Source: Eriocheir sinensis (Eukaryota > Arthropoda > Malacostraca > Decapoda > Varunidae). Taken from it: a stretch of 64,000 bases of DNA. The stretch covers positions 8,943,509 through 9,007,508 of the forward strand of contig NC_066520.1 of assembly GCF_024679095.1 (NCBI RefSeq). The letters run 5' to 3'. The position numbers were made by a program, and so were the translations under genes. Positions within the stretch are counted from its first letter, which is position 1. Each line of letters opens with the position of its first letter. The notes under the pieces are model-generated. The model made no database searches and had not been told where the DNA came from. It saw only the letters and a program-made list of their open reading frames with translations. This document shows, piece after piece, positions 1-12,834 of this stretch.

Positions 1-354
1 GAAAAATAAGACGTGACAGAAATAGGTGTGTGGTGGAGAGGATTTTGATAGCATGGACACCACCACCGCCAACCCAACACCAACACCAACAACAAGAAGC
101 GCAATGGGTGAGGGTCTGCATGAGGGATCCGGTGCGCTAATCTGATAAACTGATTGGTTACGTTGATCTGACGCGGCCGTGGCAAGGCTGATTCGCTGGG
201 CCTCTGCAAGATTGAAAGCCCGATCACTGCGACACGGGAGGCGGCTGAGTACAAGGGCGTATTAAAAGGATGAGCCCGGGAAATGCGTCCTAGATATAAG
301 TGGCTGAACTCTAGTGCGCGGAAGCCAGATTAATACAACGACGCACAAATTATA
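1..354. other. Unassigned unique sequence
   Basis: No ORF of useful length, RNA fold or repeat terminus was recognised. A short CAC/AAC-rich patch occurs at about 58-95. Confidence 0.5.
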
Positions 355-900
355 TTTAGTTACCTCTGGGAGGAGCATGTAAATAATAGAATAGGTAAAA
401 TAGTAACGAAAAGTCAAATGTTATATATAGATGAGCTTTGGGAGGAAAATAAAGATAAAAATGAAAATATGTTAAACAAAAATCAAGTGTCTGAGATGAA
501 AATACAACAGGAAGGGAAAAATAATAAATAAAAGTCAAGTGTACATGTTACTACAACGACGTATACGTGTTTTTAATTGGTGAGCTTTGGGATGGAGATA
601 AAAATGATTAATGAAAAATAAAATATATATATTGAAGTCATGTGTACGTGTTACTATATACAAGAACGTATCATACCGGTGAGCTTTGGGAGGATAATAA
701 AGATAATAGAAAAGAAAATATAGTAAATAAGAGTCAAGTGTAGTCTGAGATAAAAATACAAATAACAGAAAAGACAAAAAGAAAAAAAGTGGTGTTATGT
801 GTTGCTATATATAGCGACGTATTGTACCGGTGACCTTTGGGATGAAAATAAAGATACTAGAAAAGAAAAGAAAGAAGGAAATGCCAAGAGTACATGTTCA
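355..900. repeat. Degenerate tandem repeat, AT-rich, about 100-150 bp units
   Basis: The marker GTGA(G/C)CTTTGGGA recurs at about 430, 580, 680 and 829. Each copy is followed by an A-rich run (AAATAAAGATA-like) and preceded by a TGTTACTA/ACGTAT-like segment. The unit length varies, so this is an old, eroded array. Overlapping ORFs are A/T-biased shadows. Confidence 0.55.
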
Positions 901-927
901 CCTTATAGTCTCCTGTTTTATATATGT

Positions 928-1480
<553 letters not shown>

Positions 1481-1549
1481 CGGCAAGGTTCATTATCCGC
1501 CTGGCTTGACCCTAAAAGCGACCTTCCCACGCGCTGCCCTCCTGCGAGA

Positions 1550-2025
1550 CGGAAGATCGAGAGATGACGAGGGAAAGGAGGTGAAGGGGAAGGCGCGATG
1601 GAGATGAGAGGAGGACGGAAGGCTGGCAGGAAGGTGAAGCAGGAGCGAAGGAAGTGAAAGGAAACCAGGGAAGGAGAGGGAAAGGGGGTGAAGGGGAAGC
1701 AGCGACGGAGATGGGAGGAGGAAGAGAGAAGCAGACGGAAGGTGGGAGTTGAAGCAGGAGCGAAAAAAAATGAAGGAAAGCAGGGAAGGAGTAAATTTAG
1801 TAAGGGATAGAGAAAATTAGATGAAAGGTAAAAGGGATAAATGGGAAGAAAGAGAAAGATGAAAGTAAGTGAGAGGTTAAGGATAAAAGGTGAAGGAAAG
1901 ATGGGAAGGAAGAGAGGAGGAAAAAGGGGAGATGGAAGTTGGAAGATGAAGCAGAAGCAAAGGAGGCGAAAGGAAAGCAAGGAAGGAAGGAAGGTGATAG
2001 TATGGGAAAGAAGAAAGGAGAAAGA
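1550..2025. repeat. Purine-rich (GA/GGAA) low-complexity tract
   Basis: The + strand is almost all A and G, with degenerate GGGAAAGATGGGA-like modules that recur at 5.3-6.3 kb. The 212-codon minus-strand ORF across it (Phe/Leu/Ser/Pro only) follows from composition and is not a gene. Confidence 0.8.
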
Positions 2026-2026
2026 A

Positions 2027-2545
2027 CATAAGAACATAGGGAGACGGCAAGAGGCCAAGTGGGCTACACAAGGCAGCTCCTGTCCTCTTCGTCCATGTGG
2101 CTATCTAGTCTACTCTTAAAACAAGCTATCGTTCCCGCACTCACTGTTACTAAACCAATGCCTGCCTATTTCCCTCCTAAATCTGTACTTTTCTAACTTA
2201 AATCCATAATTGCGTGTTCTATCCTGCTGGCTAATTCTCAGCACTTTACTTAAATCTCCTTTGTTGTAACCCTTGACCCATTTGAATACTTCTATCAGAT
2301 CTCCCCGCACTCTTCGTCTTTCTAGAGAATGTAAGTTGAGATGTTTCAGCCTATCTTGATATGGAAGGTTCCTAAACACCTGACTCATCTTGGTTATCCT
2401 CCTCTGAGCTGATTCTAGCAAGTTGATGTCCCTTCTGTAGGATGCGCACCTAAACTGGACAGCATAATCTAAGTGTGGCCTAACTAACGCTAAATAGAGT
2501 CTGGGGAAGTCCTCTGTATTTTTGTTGGTTAGTGTCCAGGCAATA
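2027..2545 (-). mobile_element. CR1-like LINE, 3' end with reverse-transcriptase C-terminus (antisense copy)
   Basis: Read on the minus strand, this is the last part of a non-LTR reverse-transcriptase ORF (LALVRPHLDYAVQF..., then ESAQRRITKM, LHSLERRRVRGDLIEV) plus the 3' UTR. The 3' end is made of 8-base ATGTTCTT-type repeats at 2024-2040, the short microsatellite tail typical of CR1-type LINEs. It matches the + strand copies at 3.7-5.16 and 60.6-61.14 kb. The ORF ends in divergent sequence (about 2120-2160). It is a 5'-truncated, dead copy lying head-to-head with the next one. Confidence 0.85.
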
Positions 2546-2549
2546 ATGG

Positions 2550-2597
2550 CTTTAGATTTAGATTTAGATTAGATTAGATTTAGATTAGATGATATAC
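2550..2597. repeat. (TTTAGA)n / (ATTAGA)n short repeat
   Basis: About eight degenerate TTTAGA or TTAGA units lie between two oppositely oriented LINE copies. Confidence 0.8.
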
Positions 2598-2599
2598 CT

Positions 2600-5163
2600 C
2601 AGGGAGAACAGATCTACAGGGGAGAAGAGGTTGAAGAATTAACCGACATCAACATAAGTAGGGAGCTCGTGATTAGACAGATAGATAGACTTAAAGTTAC
2701 TTTTCCCCAGGGTAACAAAGGAATGTGAAACTGAAATAAATGGGCAGTTAACAGAAGTATTTAGGAAGTCATTAGACACAGGGGTGGTGCCTGTTTCATG
2801 AAGGCAGGCACACGTTATTCCAATATTTAAGAAGGGAGACAAATCTTCTAAGGAGAACTATAGGCCGATTAGTTTGACGTCAGTTATAGGTAAAATGATT
2901 GAGTCAATAATAGCTGATAGTATTAGGGACCATATAGACAGACATAATTTGATTCACGACTCACAGCATGGGTTTACTAAAGGAAAGTCGTGCCTCACTA
3001 ATCTTATATCCTTTTACAATAGAGTATACGAGGCAGCTGACAATGATGAGAGCTATGATGTGTTTTATCTTGATTTTAGTAAGGCCTTCGATAAGGTACC
3101 TCACCAGAGACTGTTAAATAAAGTCAGGGCTCATGGGATAAGAGGGAAGGTATTTGATTGGATTAAAGCGTGGATTAGCGACAGGATACAGAGGGTTACC
3201 ATTAACGGTAAAAAATCCGAATGCGGTAATGTTACCAGTGGGGTTCCTCAAGGCTCAGTTTTAGGCCCGCTTTTATTCATTATCTACATCAGTGACATAG
3301 ACAATGGGATAACTAGTGACATAGGTAAATTTGCAGATGACACCAAAATAGGACGCACTATTAGGACAGGGGAGGATGCTAGAGCACTGCAGGAGGATCT
3401 CAACAAACTGTCAGCTTGGTCAGAGAAATGGCAGATGAATTTTAACATCACCAAGTGTAGCGTACTTAGTATAAGAACACGCAACCCATTACACGGGTAT
3501 AGTTTAGACTCCACAGCGATAGACAGGTCTGAGTGTGAAAGGGATTTGGGAGTGTTAGTGAACTCTGACCTAAAACTAAGGAAGCAATGTGCGAGAAATA
3601 GGGCTAACAGGGTATTAGGCTTTATTAACAGGACGGTAACCAACAAAAGTGCAGAGGTCATCCTCAGACTCTATTTAGCGTTAGTTAGGCCACACTTAGA
3701 TTATGCTGTCCAGTTTTGGTGCCCACACTACAGAATGGACATCAACTTGCTAGAATCAGTTCAGAGGAGGATGACCAAGATGATTCAGGGGCTGAAGAAC
3801 CTCCCATATCAAAATAGGCTGAAACATCTAAACTTACATTCACTAGAGAGACGAAGAGTGCGGGGAGATCTGATAGAAGTACAGTAAAACCCCGATTATC
3901 CGAAATGGAAGGGGGGAAGCCACTTTCGGATAAGCCGATTTTTCGGATAATCCGGATTTATGGCCGCCATTTTGATCGCCGCCATTTTGATCGTCGGCAT
4001 TGTGGCGTTGCGACTGCCGCCGACTGACGATGTAAACAATGAAACCAAACAAACACACGCTACGCTAAACAAAGTAGTACGCTTAAAACATGTGATATAA
4101 ATGTTTTATTGTATGTTTGTCTGTGTGTCTCCTTGTCTGGACCAGTGTATGTTGATACTTGTGAGCGTTGCAGATCTGAATTGTGAATGTTGCAGAGTGC
4201 GATTGTGAATGGTTGTGCAAGCTTGCAAGTGTGACCTTGATGCATCGTGCAGGTGGAGACACAGTATGATGACTCATATTATCGCGCAACTCGTATGTTG
4301 GAAGGGGAATGTGGTATGGAATGGAGAGGGGAGTCGTGTTTGTGTCGTTGTCTTGAGAGTACGGTGTGAGAGTAGTCGTGCAGTAGTTTGTTCGTTCGCC
4401 GCACCTACGTCCTTGCTGGGGCGAAGGTGCGGACGTGGTGTTGTTGAGAGTTTGTTTAATGTTTTTTGTCTAATACATTGATCTATTCGTTACAAGCTAT
4501 TTCGGCAATGCGTATTAGAAAGCATATTCATTTTAACTGTTCTTATCAATTTTAAATGTGTTAATATAGTACATATGTAATTACTTTTATTTATTTTTGA
4601 TGTTTTATAACGTTTTAGTATAGAAAAAAAAATTTAATTGCATTATCCAGATCAATTTCGGATAGTCCGGTTTTTCGGATAATCCGCTTTCGGATAATCG
4701 GGGTTTTACTGTATTTAAATGGGTCAAGGGTTACAACAAAGGCGATATAAGTAAAGTACTGATAATTAGCCAGGAGGATAGAACTCGCAGTAATGGATTT
4801 AAATTAGAAAAGTATAGATTTAGGAGAGATATAGGCAAGCATTGGTTTAGTAATAGGGTGGTGGGGGAATGGAACAGACTCAGCAATCACATAGTTAGTG
4901 CAGGGACGATAGCTTGTTTTAAGAGTAGACTGGATAGCTACATGGACGAGGACGACAGGTGGCAGTGAGGTGTGGGTGCAGTAAGGTGACAGGGCACTAG
5001 TGCGTGCCTAGTACCGCCGGTATAACGAGGATCAAGCCTCTACCTGTAACCTCTGTAACTACACCTTACCCATCGTGAGTAGTGGGGGGGATTCTGGAGC
5101 TGCCCTGTGTAGGCCACCGGCCTCTTGCAGTTTCCCTATGTTCTTATGTTCTTATGTTCTTAA
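2600..5163 (+). mobile_element. CR1-like LINE copy 1, reverse transcriptase, split by a DNA transposon
   Basis: The long ORF at 2874-3887 gives the RT domain: palm motifs YLDFSKAFDKVPHQRLL, SGVPQGSVLGPLLF and the FADD catalytic box (FADDTKIG), then the thumb region ALVRPHLDYAVQFW and SLERRRVRGDLIEV. Weaker coding similarity (GVVP..., IPIFKKGD) extends upstream to about 2640 in broken frames, so the endonuclease half is missing. At 3881 the frame enters a pogo-like element. It resumes at 4714 (FKWVKGYNKGD...) and reaches a stop at about 4966, followed by a 3' UTR and an ATGTTCTT-type tail at 5140-5163. Removing the insert restores the reading frame across the TA target. The clade assignment (CR1/L2/Rex-like, Jockey superfamily) rests on the RT motifs and octamer tail. 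Confidence 0.9.
3882..4711. mobile_element. pogo/Tigger-like MITE with perfect 24-bp TIRs, TA target duplication
   Basis: The termini CAGTAAAACCCCGATTATCC... (3882-3905) and its exact reverse complement (4688-4711) are identical over 24 bp. Each side is flanked by TA (3880-3881 and 4712-4713). Extra subterminal copies of TTTCGGATAATCCG lie at about 3928-3955 and 4655-4690. The interior has no transposase ORF, so the copy is non-autonomous. CAGT ends, TA duplication and GATTATCCGA-type termini fit the pogo/Tigger branch of Tc1/mariner. It sits inside the RT ORF of the host LINE, so it is younger than that copy. Confidence 0.93.
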
Positions 5164-5312
5164 TATCCTGTTAGCCCTATTTCTCGCACTAATGCATTTT
5201 TTCCTTTGTTCTAGGTCAGAGTTCACTAACACTCCCGAATCCCTTTCACATTCTGTCCTGCCTATCGCTGTAGAGTCTAAACTCTAAACTATACCCGTGT
5301 ATAGGGTTGTGT
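5161..5312 (-). mobile_element. CR1-like LINE internal fragment, inverted
   Basis: The reverse complement matches 3481-3615 of the adjacent copy closely (RT region encoding ...HGYSLDS, SECERDLGVLVNSDL). It abuts the 3' tail of that copy in opposite orientation and has no tail of its own. It could be a 5'-inverted piece of another insertion. Confidence 0.8.
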
Positions 5313-6277
5313 TGTAAGGTCAAAGATGAAAAGGTAAGGGAAAGATGGGGAGGAAGAGAGAGAAGAAAGAATGTCAGAGGTAAAAGATGGAAGGAAGTGA
5401 AGGGAAAGATGGGAAAAATGAGATGAGAAAATGGGAGGAGGTGAATGAAGGACACTGAAGATGGAGATGAGAGGAGGAAAGGAAGTAGGTAGAAGATGGG
5501 AGGGAGGTGAAGCAGGAGAGAATGTTAAGGTGAGCAAGGAAGGATTGAAGAAGACAGTATGGAAAAGAGAAAAGGAGGTGAAAGGTTAAAAGGAAAGATG
5601 GGGAGAAAGAGAAAAATGGAAGATGTGAAGATAAAGATGGAAGAAGGTGAAGGGAAGAAGGGAAGAAAAAAATAGGAGAAAGGGAAGGGGGTGGAAACAG
5701 AAGCGAAGGAGGTGAAAGAAAAGAGAGAAGTGAAGAAGATAATAAGGGAAACGGTAAGAAAGAGAAAGCTGAAAGATGGAAGAAGATGAAGGGAAAGATT
5801 GGAGGAAAGAGACAAGGAAAAAAGGAAACAGGTGAATGAAGAACACTGAAGATGGTAAGAAGGGGAAGAAGTTGCACGTATGGAAGATGACTGCGGAGAA
5901 GGTGAAAGAGAAGATGCGAAGAAGAAGGGAAGGAGGCGATAAAATAAAAGAGAGGAACAGTAATGAAGGAACTGAAACATAGGAGATGAAAGAGTGAAAG
6001 ACAGGAAGAGGAAGGGAGTGAAGGGTGTAAAGAAAAGAAGAAAAAAAAGAGGTAAAAAGAAGAAAACGCAGGAAGTAAAGGAAAAACAATCAGAAAGAGT
6101 GATCATAGAATTCTGCGCAAAGGAAGCTGGTGGAAGAACGGAGCGAGGAAGCTGAAGATAAAGGAGGGAAAGCGGAATAACAGTTGATGGAGAGGAGTGG
6201 AGAAGCTGCAGGAGGAGGAGGAGGAGAAGAAGAAGAAGAAGAAGAAGAAGAAGAAGAAGAAGAAGAAGAAGAAGAAG

Positions 6278-6322
<45 letters not shown>
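5313..6322. repeat. Purine-rich tract ending in (GGA)n, (GAA)n and (GA)n
   Basis: The + strand is roughly 90% A/G for about 1 kb, with modules such as GGGAAAGATGGGA. It ends in GGA repeats (6211-6225), GAA repeats (6224-6281) and GA repeats (6283-6321). The minus-strand ORFs of 167-193 codons here are Ser/Phe/Pro/Leu composition artefacts. Confidence 0.85.
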
Positions 6323-6339
6323 CAGAAGGGGTGATTATA

Positions 6340-7125
6340 TAGTTTTATCTCCCTCCATCATCAAAGATCATAGTCACTCACGCCTTAATGGAACTCCCTC
6401 CTTCTTCCTACTCCTCCTGCTCTTCCTCTTTCTCCACATCCCTGCACGACTCTCTGTCTATCTATCTATTACTTCTCCAGTTCATCTTCGCGATTTTCGT
6501 CTTTTGTCTTTTTCATTTCATTTCTTTCTCTTCCTATTCCCACTTCTCCTCTTTCTGCATTCTTTCGTTCCCTTTCATCTCCATTTCCCTCGTTCTCCTC
6601 TTCCTCCCTTCGTCATATTTTTCTTTCTCTTCATCTTTCTCTATCTCCTCTTCCATCTAATTTCATAGCAATCTCTTCATATTCCCCTTTTCCTCTTTCT
6701 CTAGTTTTTCATTTCCTTTCATCTCCATCTTCCCTGTTCTTCCCTTCCCTTCCTTCGTCTTATTCTTCTTTCTCTTCAACCTTCTCCTCCTCCTTTTCCA
6801 TAGCGTTCTCCTCCTATTCCTCCTTCTCATCTTTCTCCGACATTTCGTTTCCTTTCATCTCCATCTTCCCCGTTCTTCCCTTCCTTCCTTCCCTCCTTCG
6901 TGTTATTCTCCGTTTTCATAATTCTTCTACTCTTCCTCCTCTCTCATCTCATTTCATAGCTATCCCTTCATATTCCCCCTTTTCCTCTTCCTCTACCTTT
7001 GCGTTTCCTTTCATCTCCATCTCCCCTTCCTCCCCTCCTTCCTTCCTCCTCTTTTCACACTTCACCTCTTCGTTCGTTTTCTTTCTTCCACTTCTGTTAC
7101 CAATTTTCTAAGTCATCTATCGAGG
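6340..7125. repeat. Pyrimidine-rich tract with about 145-bp degenerate tandem units
   Basis: The strand bias flips at about 6330: here the + strand is mostly C/T. The marker CCTTTCATCTCCAT recurs at 6571, 6715, 6851 and 7007 (spacings 144, 136 and 156), which gives four eroded units. Confidence 0.7.
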
Positions 7126-7159
7126 CGCTCACTCTCTTTCCCTCTTCCAAATTTAATGT

Positions 7160-7383
<224 letters not shown>

Positions 7384-7410
7384 CTCCCCACTAGGAATTG
7401 TCACAAAGCG

Positions 7411-7442
7411 CACACACACACACACACACACGCGCACACACA
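7411..7442. repeat. (CA)n microsatellite
   Basis: CA run with one CGCG interruption. Confidence 0.95.
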
Positions 7443-7516
7443 CTTTCAGGAGATGTATTACCGTCTGTTCTGGATTTAGTAGCAATAAGGTCAACAATCA
7501 TGCAGTCGTTTCACCC

Positions 7517-8320
<804 letters not shown>

Positions 8321-8358
<38 letters not shown>

Positions 8359-8359
8359 T

Positions 8360-8437
<78 letters not shown>
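8321..8437. repeat. (GT)n followed by (GA)n
   Basis: GT run at 8321-8354, then a GA run at about 8363-8437. Confidence 0.97.
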
Positions 8438-8439
<2 letters not shown>

Positions 8440-8582
8440 AATATGCAGTTCTATTCAAAATTACAGTATTCCAAATACACGTTCTGTAATTGGTTAATTA
8501 ATATTCAGTATATAACATCAATAACAATAAAAGTAATTCTAATATTTAAAGTAATAATAATAATGATGATGATGATAATAAT

Positions 8583-8588
8583 AACAAT

Positions 8589-8671
<83 letters not shown>
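8583..8671. repeat. (CAA)n microsatellite
   Basis: Uninterrupted CAA units preceded by a short AAT/ATG-rich patch. Confidence 0.97.
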
Positions 8672-8672
<1 letters not shown>

Positions 8673-8810
8673 ATAATGACAACTGTTATGAAAATAACAG
8701 TAATATTTCGCAAGAAGTACCTAATTATATTACATAACCTTAACAGCAAGTCACTCTTAAATTTCAAACTACAACAGCAACAACACCTTACTAACTGCAA
8801 TTTCAAGGAC

Positions 8811-9540
<730 letters not shown>

Positions 9541-9541
9541 G

Positions 9542-9621
9542 ATTGGCTGGGAGGCCGAGGGGAGGCAGGGCAGAGGTCACACTCGTCTATATATTGAGGA
9601 GAATGAGAGAGAAACATCAGT
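9542..9621 (+). promoter_or_regulatory. Predicted RNA polymerase II core promoter of the hairpin cluster
   Basis: An inverted CCAAT box (ATTGG at 9542), a TATA box (TATATAT, 9588-9594) and an arthropod initiator (TCAGT, 9617-9621, putative +1 A at 9619) occur in order. The TATA box starts 31 bp before the initiator A, the standard spacing. No convincing protein ORF follows (a 17-codon ORF starts at 9646), and the next structured feature is the first hairpin about 300 bp downstream. It is therefore the best candidate start of a primary microRNA transcript. A splice-donor-like GTAAGA occurs at 9783. Confidence 0.55.
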
Positions 9622-9924
9622 CTCGACTCTGGTCTCTGGGTGAAAATGTCTTTGGCGCTTCGAGCTGTCTCCGCGCCTGTTTGTGAGAGGAGATCGTGAG
9701 GTCCATGGAGCTGGCAGTTACTCCGACTTCAAGAGGCAGTGCGAGCAGTGGTCTAAGGTTGGTGGCCATCGGTAATTTTGACGGTAAGATTAAAGTGTCA
9801 GTCGTTTTGAGATTAAGAAGTGATGGCTGATACACTGGATAAGTGAGTGAAAATCAAGACTTCATAAATCGAAGGCCATTGTTTCCAGCTTGCGATGACT
9901 TCTGCAGTTTTATTGTATTGAACC

Positions 9925-9996
9925 TGGCTGAGCAAGGTGTTGGTTGCCACAATGACGTATGTCTGGTGTCACTGGGTAGGCGAGCGCCTCGATTTG
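9925..9996 (+). ncRNA. Pre-miRNA-like hairpin 1 (class D), CACUGGG seed
   Basis: The 3' arm TCACTGGGTAGGCGAGCG starts at 9969. The 5' arm GGTGTTGGTTGCC pairs with it through several G:U pairs, with an internal loop near the seed, so this is the weakest fold of the main set. The sequence aligns with hairpin 2 along both arms and the loop (ACCTGGC, AGGTGTT, ATGACGTATGT vs ATGGCGCATGT), so the two are paralogues. The seed CACUGGG equals that of insect miR-3/miR-309, as I recall that family. Confidence 0.6.
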
Positions 9997-10174
9997 TCTG
10001 TTTTTTTCTCCAGACATCACATTATCCTTTTCACCTGTTGGAAAGTCGATCAGTGCAGTGTCAGTGCAGTGTTTATGTGTAGCCAGGCATCAAGGTCTGT
10101 GTGCTTTGTTTAATCAAATCGCAAAGACTTTGGCGTTTTGCTACCCACTGCCATACCATCTACGAATAAGACCT

Positions 10175-10247
10175 GGCCGGGTGAGGTGTTCCCTGCCGGC
10201 ATGGCGCATGTTCTTACGTCACCGGGTAGGGAACACTGCACTCTGCC
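10175..10247 (+). ncRNA. Pre-miRNA-like hairpin 2 (class D), CACCGGG seed
   Basis: The 5' arm GGGTGAGGTGTTCCCTGCCGG pairs with the 3' arm beginning TCACCGGGTAGGGAACACTG (10219). The central GTGTTCCCT/AGGGAACAC stretch is perfectly paired. The predicted 3p product is 10219-10240, with a loop of about 20 nt. Its start UCACCGGG is identical to the first eight bases of the C. elegans miR-35 to miR-42 products. Confidence 0.8.
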
Positions 10248-10455
10248 AGTTACCGCACCCATGTCGCCTTTGGACATCGATTTTACCTACGGAGTTTTTG
10301 ATTGAGTGCAAATGGTACGGTTATTTGTAATAGGTAGCTGTTTGCAGAATTTTTTCAGACCGTTTCGGTAACGCGAGGTCAAAAAATTAGTTCCTATCTG
10401 GTTCATTGGATAGTGATCACAGGCTTCAAAACAAAGCTTCAGGTAGGTGTAGTAT

Positions 10456-10567
10456 GAAGCTCCTCGTGTTAGTTTGTATGCTAATTAGACTTTGCTTAAC
10501 CAAGACCATCACACTGACTAAAGTCTGCGTACACAAGGGTAGCTGGCAGCGTCATGGAGCTTCGTAA
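10456..10567 (+). ncRNA. Possible degenerate hairpin (11-bp basal stem)
   Basis: TATGAAGCTCC (about 10453-10463) pairs with GGAGCTTCGTA (about 10557-10567) with one G:U pair. Inside, GACTTT pairs with AAAGTC, but large internal loops remain and the family motif is absent. It lies in the gap between hairpins 2 and 3. It could be an eroded member or chance. Confidence 0.25.
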
Positions 10568-10725
10568 TTTTTCGTATCTTGACTATTCGCCTCTTCTAGT
10601 GGAAGCTGCAGCTACGAACGCTCACCCCTGGCTTTGTTACTTCCGAATGTCAGGCAAATGGGCAGCAAGAGGTGCATGTAGTTTAATGGAATCAGTTACT
10701 CCGCCACCAACCTAATGACGATTAA

Positions 10726-10796
10726 GGCAGAGTGAGGTTGTCGCGACGGGTCGATTTAGTTCACATAATCACCGGTCCTGCCAGTCTCATCCCGCC
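10726..10796 (+). ncRNA. Pre-miRNA-like hairpin 3 (class C), CACCGGU seed
   Basis: The 5' arm GGCAGAGTGAGGTTGTCGCG pairs with CCAGTCTCATCCCGCC on the 3' side, with a few mismatches and G:U pairs. The 3p product would start at 10769 (TCACCGGTCCTGCCAG). The loop GATTTAGTTCACATAATCA is nearly shared with hairpin 4 (TTTAGTTTATTAATCA), which defines class C. It is the last hairpin before the Mutator-like insertion. Confidence 0.75.
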
Positions 10797-10807
10797 TGTA
10801 TTTGCAT

Positions 10808-10927
10808 CCTAATTTGTCACTACTGACCTGTTGACCGTATCAGGCCTCTATGCACCATCCCTGGCTGCCTAATTTGTCACTACTGACCTGCTGACCGTAT
10901 CAGGCCTCTATGCACCATCCCTGGCTG
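10808..10927. repeat. 60-bp tandem duplication at the left edge of the MULE insertion
   Basis: Two nearly identical 60-bp units beginning CCTAATTTGTCACTACTGAC start at 10808 and 10868 (one T/C difference seen). Each ends in CCATCCCTGGCTGC, the motif that then repeats with TATGTACC inside the element. Confidence 0.9.
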
Positions 10928-11815
10928 CTATGTACCATGATTATAGCTATGTAACATTATTAATATAATTAATAATAATGTTATTTGTTTGCCACGCAAA
11001 TAGAGAATAGAGCAAATAGAACTCTGCTCATTATTTGCTTCGAAAATGGCAACTTAGGAACTCCAGTGGATCTGCTCACTATTTGCTTCGAAACTCCAGT
11101 GAACTTGTTCAGTATTTACTTTCAGTATTTATTTCCTTACTCCAGTTATCCTTTTTATACTACCATGGCATCAGCACTACCATGGCATCAGCACTTTTCC
11201 TTTGCTCAGGATGTGGATTGTCTGTTCGCCCGAGACAGGAAGCCCTTATCTGTGACGGATGCAACAAGTGGAGCCCCCGCTCGTAACAGGCCTCTATGTA
11301 CCGTTGGCTGCTATGCACCACCGGCTGCTATGTACCATCCCTGGCTGCTATGTACCTGGCTGCTATGTACCATGATTATAGCTATGTAACATTATTATTA
11401 ATATAATTAATAATAATGTTTATTTGTTCGCCACGGAAATAGAGTAGAGCAAATAGAGCTCTGCTCATTATTTGCTTCGAAAAGGGCAACTTAGGAACTC
11501 CAGTGAACTTGTTCAGTATTTGCTTCCTAACTCCAGTTATCCTTTTTATACTACCATGGCATCAGCACTACCATGGCATCAGCACTTTTCCTTTGCTCAG
11601 GATGTGGATTGTGTGTTCGCCCTAGACAGGAAGCCGTTATCTGTGACGGATGCAACAAGTGCTTCCACCGCTTATGTGGTACAGCAATTTCACAGCAAAT
11701 AGTATTATTGTATGCAGTTTTAATATGTTTATGCTTTTTGTTATCTTTTAATGTAGTTTCATTACTTTTATATCATGTTTTTAATTTTTTTCTTACAATA
11801 AATATTTTATCTTCC

Positions 11816-11975
11816 TACTTGGTATCTGGTACATAACAGCCTTGTTTGGTACATATAAGCCAAAGCAGTGGTACATAGGAGCCGGTACATAGCAGCCCAA
11901 CAATGGTACATATAAGCCAAAGCAGTGGTACATAGGAGCCGGTACATAGCAGCCGACGGTACATAGCAGCTAGCA
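11816..11975. repeat. GGTACAT-rich tandem repeat (inner array)
   Basis: The 57-bp unit also seen at 12.84-13.08 kb (ACAATGGTACATATAAGCC..., GTGGTACATAGGAGCC..., GGTACATAGCAGCC), about two copies. Confidence 0.85.
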
Positions 11976-12834
11976 TTCCCACCGCTTATGTGGTACAACA
12001 ATATCACAATCTGAGTACCGGAATATACAGACGATTGAAAGCTGGTGAAGTTTTCATGTGGTGTTGCCTAGACTGAACTCTAAGCATCAACACGAGCTTT
12101 CGTTAAAAAGTCTGCTTTGGAATTTCCATTTGCATCATCTGGGGAAATAAAGAAAGCACTCTCAAGCTGTGAACCCATACCAAATATAAACACTAGTCAG
12201 ATGCACCAATAAGATATTAGTTTTGAATTAAACACAGATCATGTTCGACAGGAATTTCTTAAAGCTGATCTATTTGAAAAAGGACAACGGCATCTCATAT
12301 TTGCAAAACCAATTCGGTTGCAACACCTGTCCAAATCTAAAGTTTGGTACATGGACGGAACTTTTAAAATTGTTCGTACCCCCTTTTGTTCAACTTTTTA
12401 GTGTGCACAGTTTTATAAAGGATTGAATTATGAAGCTGGTTCCATTGTGCTTTGTCGTAATGTCAAGAAGAAAGAAAAAGGATTATGTAGCTGTCATAAG
12501 AAAAATTACTGATTTAACGTCAACATCTGTTAGTAAAACAAAAGAAAATTTATAGATACCAAAGGAAGCAAATTAACCTCTGACCTATGGATTGCATATG
12601 AGAACAAATCCATAACTTCAGAATTTCTAAACCGGTGCGCTGAACTGATAGACCATGTTGAGGACTAAGCCTGTATTAAGTCAATGTACAGTATGCTGAA
12701 TTTTATTGGTTGACGACAAATTTTAATTATTGTATGCAGTTTTAATGTTTATGATTTTTAATGTGGTTTCATTATTTTTATATCGTGGCTTTAATTTTTT
12801 TCTTACAATAAATATTTTATCTTCCTACTTGGTA

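Noticed and set aside
5374..6106. 167-193-codon minus-strand ORFs
   Set aside because: Same composition artefact in overlapping frames.
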